From an uncultured Bacilli bacterium (GTDB lineage: Bacteria > Bacillota_I > Bacilli_A > RF39 > UBA660): DNA of 38,607 nt. The notes beneath the pieces were generated by a model. The model searched no databases. It was not told the DNA's origin and worked only from the letters and a program-made list of their open reading frames with translations. The stretch covers positions 1 through 38,607 of the forward strand of contig CANRPE010000011.1 in NCBI GenBank assembly GCA_947632405.1, given 5' to 3'. Shown piece by piece: positions 34,266 to 38,607 of this stretch; the stretch's first letter is position 1; every line of letters starts with the position of its first letter. Made by a program: the position numbers and the translations under genes.

Positions 34266-34720
34266 TCATTTCCTAATACTTTCAACTTTAGTATCTGCAA
34301 CCCAATATTGACTTCCTGGAATATCTCCAAGAAATTCTACTGTAATATAATAACCTAAATCTAAATATTGTTTTATTAATACTAATTTTTATCTCTAATA
34401 AATCCATTATTTAAAATTGTAAAACCATCATTTTTTTGTATTTGCACTTGTCTCTCATGTTCATACATATTTACATTACTTTCTATTTTATTGCATTAAA
34501 AAAGCGTCATAATTAGATGCATTTTTATAGTAATTTTGACCTTCATAGCTACTAGTATAATTCTTATCATAAAATTAGGTTCTTTTTTATTAAATTTACG
34601 AAAATATTTTTTATTTCTTTAACGGAACTATTATTTTTCTCATCAATAAGTAAATTATCCAACATACGTAACTTCACAACCTAATTTCTCACATAAATTA
34701 TATTTTTTCCTTATAAATCA
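34266..34720 (-). pseudogene. Heavily decayed gene near the right end of the element
   Basis: Protein-like stretches are scattered over three frames: LCEKLGCEVTYV, LLIDEKNNSSVKEIKNIF, NYTSSYEGQNYYKNASNYDA, NVNMYEHERQVQIQKNDGFT and YYITVEFLGDIPGSQYW before a TGA. At least four frame changes or stops separate them. The original function is not recognised. Confidence 0.5.
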
Positions 34721-34750
34721 ACGATTTTAACAATCATGCCTATTTTCTTT

Positions 34751-34771
34751 ATTAGCGAAGCTATTAGCTTA
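34751..34771. other. Right attachment junction (attR)
   Basis: From GAAGC (34757-34761) onward the sequence TATTAGCTTATCAGATCG resumes the ATPase frame (AISLSDR). Upstream of it the sequence belongs to the element. Confidence 0.7.
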
Positions 34772-34930
34772 TCAGATCGTATTATTGTATTAACTAAAAG
34801 ACCTGCTAAAATTAAAAATATATATGAAATTAAATTAACAAACAAATCAACACCAATCAATAACCGTAAGTGTAAAGAATTTTCTGAATATTATGATGAA
34901 ATTTGGAGTGATTTAGATGTCCACATATAG
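34757..34930 (+). pseudogene. ABC importer ATPase, 3' portion, cut off by the element
   Basis: The frame from GAAGC reads EAISLSDRIIVLTKRPAKI and ends IWSDLDVHI, the normal C-terminal region of a NitT/TauT-type ATPase. It has no start of its own and completes the gene whose first 194 codons lie at 16968-17551. Its end overlaps the permease start by 14 bp, as in an intact operon. Confidence 0.9.
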
Positions 34931-35723
34931 TAAAGAACATCAACAATTTTTAAAGAAAATTAGAAAAGATAAAATAATTGTACTATTTTTTCAAATTTTG
35001 ATAATTGCAAGTTTTCTCATTATTTGGGAATTACTTGTAAAATATAAACTTATTAATACATTTTTATCTTCATCGCCTAGTCAAGTATTTGAAACAATTA
35101 TTTCTTTATTAAAAGACAATTCACTTTTTCACCATATTTGGATTACTACTTATGAAACTATAGTTAGTTTTCTCATTGCATCTATTATAGGATTAACATT
35201 TGGGGCTATTTTATGGTGGAATAAGCTCCTTGCAAGAATTATGGATCCATATATTACGGTATTAAATTCCTTACCAAAAGTCGCTTTAGGACCACTTATA
35301 ATTATTTGGGTAGGAGCTAGTACAAATTCTATAATTTTTATGGCACTGTTAATTACTGTATTTGTGGCAATTATTAATACATATAATGGATTTAATTCAA
35401 CCGAAGAAAATTATATAACTCTATTAAAATCATTTAAAGCTACTAAATTTCAGATTTTTTTTAAAGTTATTTTACCAAGCAATTATTCAAATATTATTAA
35501 TACATTAAAAATTAATGTCAGTATGAGTTTAATTGGAGTTATTATGGGAGAATTATTAGTATCAAAGAGTGGACTTGGTTATTTAATTATGTATGGATCT
35601 CAAGTATTTAATATAAATCTAGTCATCACCTCTGTAATTATTCTTGGATTACTTTCACTCTTAATGTACTTTACAGTTTCTCGATTAAATCATTTTAATA
35701 AAAAAAGAAATCTTCATAAATGA
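34917..35723 (+). CDS. ABC importer permease, NitT/TauT type
   Basis: At 268 residues with about six membrane segments, it shows the ABC coupling motif in LLKSFKATKFQIFFKVILPS and the family features around LNSLPKVALGPLIIIWVGAS. It should form the channel for the solute captured by the protein at 15986-16978. The insertion separates it from the operon promoter, so it is now expressed only from a promoter inside the element or not at all. Confidence 0.92.
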   Translation: MSTYSKEHQQFLKKIRKDKIIVLFFQILIIASFLIIWELLVKYKLINTFLSSSPSQVFETIISLLKDNSLFHHIWITTYETIVSFLIASIIGLTFGAILWWNKLLARIMDPYITVLNSLPKVALGPLIIIWVGASTNSIIFMALLITVFVAIINTYNGFNSTEENYITLLKSFKATKFQIFFKVILPSNYSNIINTLKINVSMSLIGVIMGELLVSKSGLGYLIMYGSQVFNINLVITSVIILGLLSLLMYFTVSRLNHFNKKRNLHK

Positions 35724-35734
35724 TTTCTTTTTTT
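35700..35734. terminator. Bidirectional terminator between permease and tsaD
   Basis: The 13-bp stem AAAAAAAGAAATC / GATTTCTTTTTTT (35700-35712 with 35722-35734) and 9-base loop lie at the convergent ends of the two genes and overlap the end of the permease coding region. Confidence 0.75.
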
Positions 35735-36737
35735 AATTTAATGTGTCATTTGATTTGCTATTTAGATATAAATCTGCATTTCTTCCTAATTTATAAGCAT
35801 AATATCCTGCTGCCGCTATCATAGTGGCATTATCAGTACAATATTTAATGGAAGGAATAGTAATATTTAAAGTAAGTTCATTACTAAGTTTTTCTATTTC
35901 TTCTCTTAATCCCCTATTTGCTGCAACACCACCAGCAATAATCAAGTTTTTAATATTATAATCAATTAATGCTTTTTTTGTCTTACTTATTATTGAAGCA
36001 ATTGCAACTTTTTGAAATGAAGCTGCCAAATCTTTTTTATTTAGTGATTCATTTCGTTGACTATATTTATGATTCAAATTAATTACAGCACTTTTTAAAC
36101 CACTAAAAGAAAAATTATAACTTTGATCTTGCAAAGGAATTGGTAATGAATATATAGCATTACCTTCATGAGCCAAAGCATCCAATTTTGGTCCTCCTGG
36201 ATATTCTAAATCAAGAACTCTAGCAACTTTATCATAACATTCTCCAATTGCATCATCTAATGTTCCTCCTAATTTTTCAAATTTAAAATGGTCCTTCATT
36301 ACTACCAGTTCTGTATGTCCACCACTTACTACTAAAGCAAGTAATGGAAATTTCATTTCTTTTTCTAAGCTATTAGCATAAATATGACCTGCTATATGAT
36401 GAATAGGAATTAAAGGCTTATTATAAATAAATGATATTGTCTTTGCTGCTTCTAAGCCAATTAATAAAGAACCAATTAATCCTGGACCATACGTAATAGC
36501 AATCGCATCAATATCATCAATTTTCATTTTAGCTTTTCTTATACATTCTTCCATAACAAATGTAATATTTTTTACATGTTCTCTACTAGCTATTTCTGGA
36601 ACAACTCCACCATAAGATTTATGAATATCAATTTGAGAAGAAACTACAGTAGCAATATCTTCTTTACCATTTTTTACAATAGACACACTTGTTTCGTCAC
36701 AGCTACTTTCAATTCCTAATATATATACATCTTTCAT
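35733..36737 (-). CDS. tsaD: tRNA t6A synthase subunit TsaD
   Basis: This 334-residue ASKHA-fold protein transfers the threonylcarbamoyl group to adenosine 37 of ANN-decoding tRNAs. It has the opening GIESSCDETSVSIV, the GGVVPEIASREH block, the metal-binding HHIAGH, the FSGLKSA segment, and the C-terminal metal ligand in YCTDNATMIA. It works with TsaB and TsaE, encoded just upstream. It is universal and probably essential. Confidence 0.96.
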   Translation of the reverse strand: MKDVYILGIESSCDETSVSIVKNGKEDIATVVSSQIDIHKSYGGVVPEIASREHVKNITFVMEECIRKAKMKIDDIDAIAITYGPGLIGSLLIGLEAAKTISFIYNKPLIPIHHIAGHIYANSLEKEMKFPLLALVVSGGHTELVVMKDHFKFEKLGGTLDDAIGECYDKVARVLDLEYPGGPKLDALAHEGNAIYSLPIPLQDQSYNFSFSGLKSAVINLNHKYSQRNESLNKKDLAASFQKVAIASIISKTKKALIDYNIKNLIIAGGVAANRGLREEIEKLSNELTLNITIPSIKYCTDNATMIAAAGYYAYKLGRNADLYLNSKSNDTLN

Positions 36738-36756
36738 TAATATAACACTTCCTATT

Positions 36757-37152
36757 TTAATTTTTCCTTTCCATTAATACCGCATCAATCCCATTGTAAT
36801 ATCCTTTTCTAATTCCTATTTGTTTAAATTTAAATTTTTGATATAAATGAATTGCTATAACATTATCTATTTTGACTTCTAATGTTATATTTTTTTGAAC
36901 TGTTGTTATCATTATTTCTAAAAGTTTAGAAGCTATTTTTTGATTTCTATAAGAAGCACACACTTCAAGTTGATTTATTTCAGCTCGCTCATAAATATCA
37001 CTATAATATAAAAATCCAAGAATATTATTATTTTCTATATATGCCAAATAGTGACCAAAAGGATTTTCATTTAAATCTTTTCTTACTATTTCTAACGATA
37101 AGAAAGAAGATTTTAATACCGCCAAATCTTCTTTATTAATTTCCTGTATCAC
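36757..37152 (-). CDS. rimI: GNAT acetyltransferase, RimI-like
   Basis: This 131-residue GNAT-fold protein has the acetyl-CoA segment VCASYRNQKIASKLLEIMI, an ENNILGFLYYSD strand, and an N-terminal helix. RimI acetylates the N-terminus of ribosomal protein S18 in E. coli. In many Bacillota it is linked to tsaB/tsaD, as here. It overlaps tsaB by 17 bp and lies 19 bp before tsaD. Confidence 0.85.
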   Translation of the reverse strand: MIQEINKEDLAVLKSSFLSLEIVRKDLNENPFGHYLAYIENNNILGFLYYSDIYERAEINQLEVCASYRNQKIASKLLEIMITTVQKNITLEVKIDNVIAIHLYQKFKFKQIGIRKGYYNGIDAVLMERKN

Positions 37153-37771
37153 TAATTTTATTTTCCTCAGCTTCCGTTAATTTTAAATATTCAGGATTTA
37201 TTAAATGGGGATTTATATTTTCTTTTTCAACATATTTTTTAACAATAGTTAAAATATTTGGATTATATTCACATTTTTTCCCTTTTAAAGAAATGTCATC
37301 ATTTGTCACTATAACGTATGAATCTAATGTATCTAATATAGAAGTTAATTCTTCATTTTTAATATACTGAGGTTTCAATAAACATTTATCACCATCGTAA
37401 ATCGCAGCATATGAATAATTTCTTCTAGCATCAATTATAGGTATAACTATTCCATTTAAATCACATGAATCTTTCATAGCTTCTAAACTTGTTATTGTTG
37501 TAATTGGTATTTTTAAACTCCAGGCATATACCTTAGCAATCGTTAATCCAACACGTATTCCTGTAAATGATCCTGGTCCATTTACTACAATAATTTTATC
37601 AATTTCATTTGGTTGTAATTTTGTTTTTTCAAACATAGAGGCAATTTTTGGCATTGCATCACGAGATAAATCTTGCCCAAGATTATCTTTTATAGAACAT
37701 AATAATTTATTATTAGAAACTATACCAGTATATAGATAACTAGATGAAGTATCTATATAAAGTATATTCAT
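37136..37771 (-). CDS. tsaB: tRNA t6A synthase subunit TsaB
   Basis: At 211 residues it has the opening MNILYIDTSSSYLYTGI and the NGPGSFTGIRVGLTIAK motif of the ASKHA fold, without the metal site of TsaD. TsaB forms the dimer that supports TsaD. It overlaps tsaE by 4 bp and rimI by 17 bp, so translation of the cluster is coupled. Confidence 0.94.
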   Translation of the reverse strand: MNILYIDTSSSYLYTGIVSNNKLLCSIKDNLGQDLSRDAMPKIASMFEKTKLQPNEIDKIIVVNGPGSFTGIRVGLTIAKVYAWSLKIPITTITSLEAMKDSCDLNGIVIPIIDARRNYSYAAIYDGDKCLLKPQYIKNEELTSILDTLDSYVIVTNDDISLKGKKCEYNPNILTIVKKYVEKENINPHLINPEYLKLTEAEENKISDTGN

Positions 37772-38226
37772 AATACAGCCTCACATAAATCTTCGTATTT
37801 TTTACCATGAGGTGTTATAATAAATACTCGTTTATTCTCATCTTCATCAGAATTTTTAATCTTAATATCTAATCTTTTATCAGGTAAATAATCAGAAATC
37901 ATATCAGACCATTCAATAATAGTAACTCCTTTTTTTGTATAATATTCTTCTATACCCAATTCTTCAACTTTACCATCTAAACGATAAACATCCATGTGGT
38001 ATAAAGGCATCTCTCCAGAAGTATATTCTTTTATAATATTAAACGTTGGTGAAGTTACTTCTTCCGTAACTTCTAAAGCTTGTGCAAAACCCTTAGTAAA
38101 TACTGTTTTACCACTACCTAAATCACCTTCAAGACAAATAACCATATTAGGAAATTTTTCAGATTCAATATTTTGCGCTAACTCAATTGTTTCATTTTCT
38201 GAATATGTTGTCACTTTATAATTCAT
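37768..38226 (-). CDS. tsaE: tRNA t6A synthase ATPase TsaE
   Basis: This protein is 152 residues from the ATG at 38226; AGGTGATAAAA lies just upstream, and the GTG at 38235 is part of that site. Walker A GDLGSGKTVFTKG and TSPTFNIIKEY are the hallmarks of TsaE. It hydrolyses ATP to reset the TsaBDE complex. It is the first gene of the cluster. A TATAAT box (38244-38249) with a weak TTGTAT at 38266-38271 lies upstream. Confidence 0.94.
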   Translation of the reverse strand: MNYKVTTYSENETIELAQNIESEKFPNMVICLEGDLGSGKTVFTKGFAQALEVTEEVTSPTFNIIKEYTSGEMPLYHMDVYRLDGKVEELGIEEYYTKKGVTIIEWSDMISDYLPDKRLDIKIKNSDEDENKRVFIITPHGKKYEDLCEAVL

Positions 38227-38425
38227 TTTTATCACCTGTTTATATTATATCAAAAAAAAAAGGTTATACAATGTCTTTTTTAGTAATTATACATTATTTA
38301 CATAATAATTTCTAAATAGTTAAAAGTTATTATTTAGTTAGTGCACTATTATTGAAATTAAACAGTTCTATTATTAATTTTAAAATAATTTAAAATTAAT
38401 AAAACCATGGCACTTAGCGAGACAC

Positions 38426-38468
38426 CTAAAAAAAAAAGACTAATTTTAATCATTTAGCCTTTAACAAA
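38426..38468 (-). terminator. Terminator downstream of the 5S-like sequence
   Basis: The stem AAAGGCTAA / TTAGTCTTT (38454-38462 with 38435-38443, one G-U pair) is followed by a long T run on the minus strand. Apart from this and the promoter of tsaE, 38272-38425 holds no gene I can support. Confidence 0.6.
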
Positions 38469-38478
38469 CAAAAAAAAT

Positions 38479-38590
38479 TCTTGGCGGCTTCCTATTTTCG
38501 CATACACTATCGTCGGCGTTAAGTGGCTTAACTTCTGTGTTCGGGATGGACAATTATGTTTATTATCATATATTATTTTCCCTTATTTTA
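38479..38590 (-). rRNA. 5S ribosomal RNA, possibly degenerate at the 5' part
   Basis: On the minus strand the conserved stretches CATCCCGAACACAGAAGTTAAG, split here as CATCCCGAACAC and AGAAGTTAAG, ACGCCGACGATAGTG and GGAAGCCGCCAAG match 5S rRNA. They cover about 75 bases at 38479-38552. The expected 5' strand of helix I, which should pair with CCGCCAAG, is not seen; that part is AT-rich. It is either a diverged or a decayed copy. Read on the minus strand, 23S would lie beyond the right edge. Confidence 0.55.
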
Positions 38591-38607
38591 TCGTACTTTT
38601 TTATTAT

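Larger units (their letters stand above)
17547..34761. mobile_element. Integrated element of about 17.2 kb inside an ABC ATPase gene
   Basis: The limits are set by the split of the ATPase gene. The left junction is near GAAGC at 17547-17551 and the right junction near GAAGC at 34757-34761. Contents include a large serine recombinase 136 bp inside the left end, small regulators, a phage-type lysis cassette, a tail-collar-like protein and an RHS toxin locus with two putative immunity genes. No capsid, terminase, portal or conjugation gene was found. Several genes inside are decayed, so autonomous transfer looks unlikely, but the recombinase gene is intact. Confidence 0.85.

Noticed and set aside
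17547-34761. Perfect direct repeat as attachment core
   Set aside because: The ends share only GAAGC exactly and 12 of 15 bases over a wider span. This is normal for serine recombinases, so a long perfect repeat is not claimed.
38244-38271. A10 run between possible -35 and -10 boxes of tsaE as a phase-variable promoter
   Set aside because: A runs are common in this AT-rich DNA and tsaE is expected to be always on, so there is no reason to suggest switching.
1-38607. CRISPR array or transfer RNA genes
   Set aside because: No regularly spaced short repeats with unique spacers and no tRNA-like cloverleaf with a TTCGANTC arm were recognised.

Overview
The window is AT-rich DNA of a Gram-positive type. 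UGA is used as a stop codon (for example at the end of the permease gene at 35723), so this is not the Mycoplasma code. Strong AGGAGG-type ribosome binding sites, a sortase with a cell-wall-anchored adhesin, a sufCDSUB operon, a csoR-copA-copZ operon and a tsaE-tsaB-rimI-tsaD cluster together suggest a low-GC Bacillota or Mycoplasmatota bacterium, probably an uncultured host-associated Bacilli lineage. Species cannot be fixed from the sequence alone.

Layout. (1) 1-2240: a tandem array of a paralogous surface-protein family. Each unit has its own promoter and its own UUCG-loop terminator, and every promoter has exactly nine Gs between the -35 and -10 boxes; the array runs off the left edge. 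(2) 2242-3019: an XRE regulator and a short SSB. (3) 3174-7522: the iron-sulfur cluster operon sufC-sufD-sufS-sufU-sufB, followed by a HAD-like protein and a TtcA-like tRNA thiolase, which itself needs an Fe-S cluster. (4) 9366-12196: copper efflux (csoR, copA, copZ) under a promoter with a perfect palindromic operator in its spacer. (5) 12233-15780: an operon for a thioester/Cna-B adhesin, a sortase and an unknown membrane protein. (6) 15986-17591 and 34757-35723: a NitT/TauT-type ABC importer whose ATPase gene is cut in two.

The cut is made by a mobile element of about 17.2 kb (about 17547-34761). It carries a large serine recombinase beside its left end and several small regulators, some decayed. 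It also has a phage-type lysis cassette (XhlA-like, holin, M23 endolysin), a tail-collar-like protein and a 2074-residue RHS/YD-repeat toxin, with a putative immunity gene and a decayed spare RHS tip with its own putative immunity gene. No capsid, terminase, portal or tail-tube gene was seen. Joining the two ATPase halves at a shared GAAGC gives an uninterrupted 250-codon gene with a textbook C-terminal region, so the element is an insertion whose excision should repair the importer.

(7) 35733-38226: the tsaD, rimI, tsaB and tsaE cluster for t6A tRNA modification. (8) 38479-38590: a 5S rRNA whose 3' two thirds are conserved but whose 5' part looks degenerate.

The two signals most worth following are the array of surface genes with G9 promoters, a likely phase-variable system, and the RHS-plus-lysis element that reversibly splits a transporter gene.
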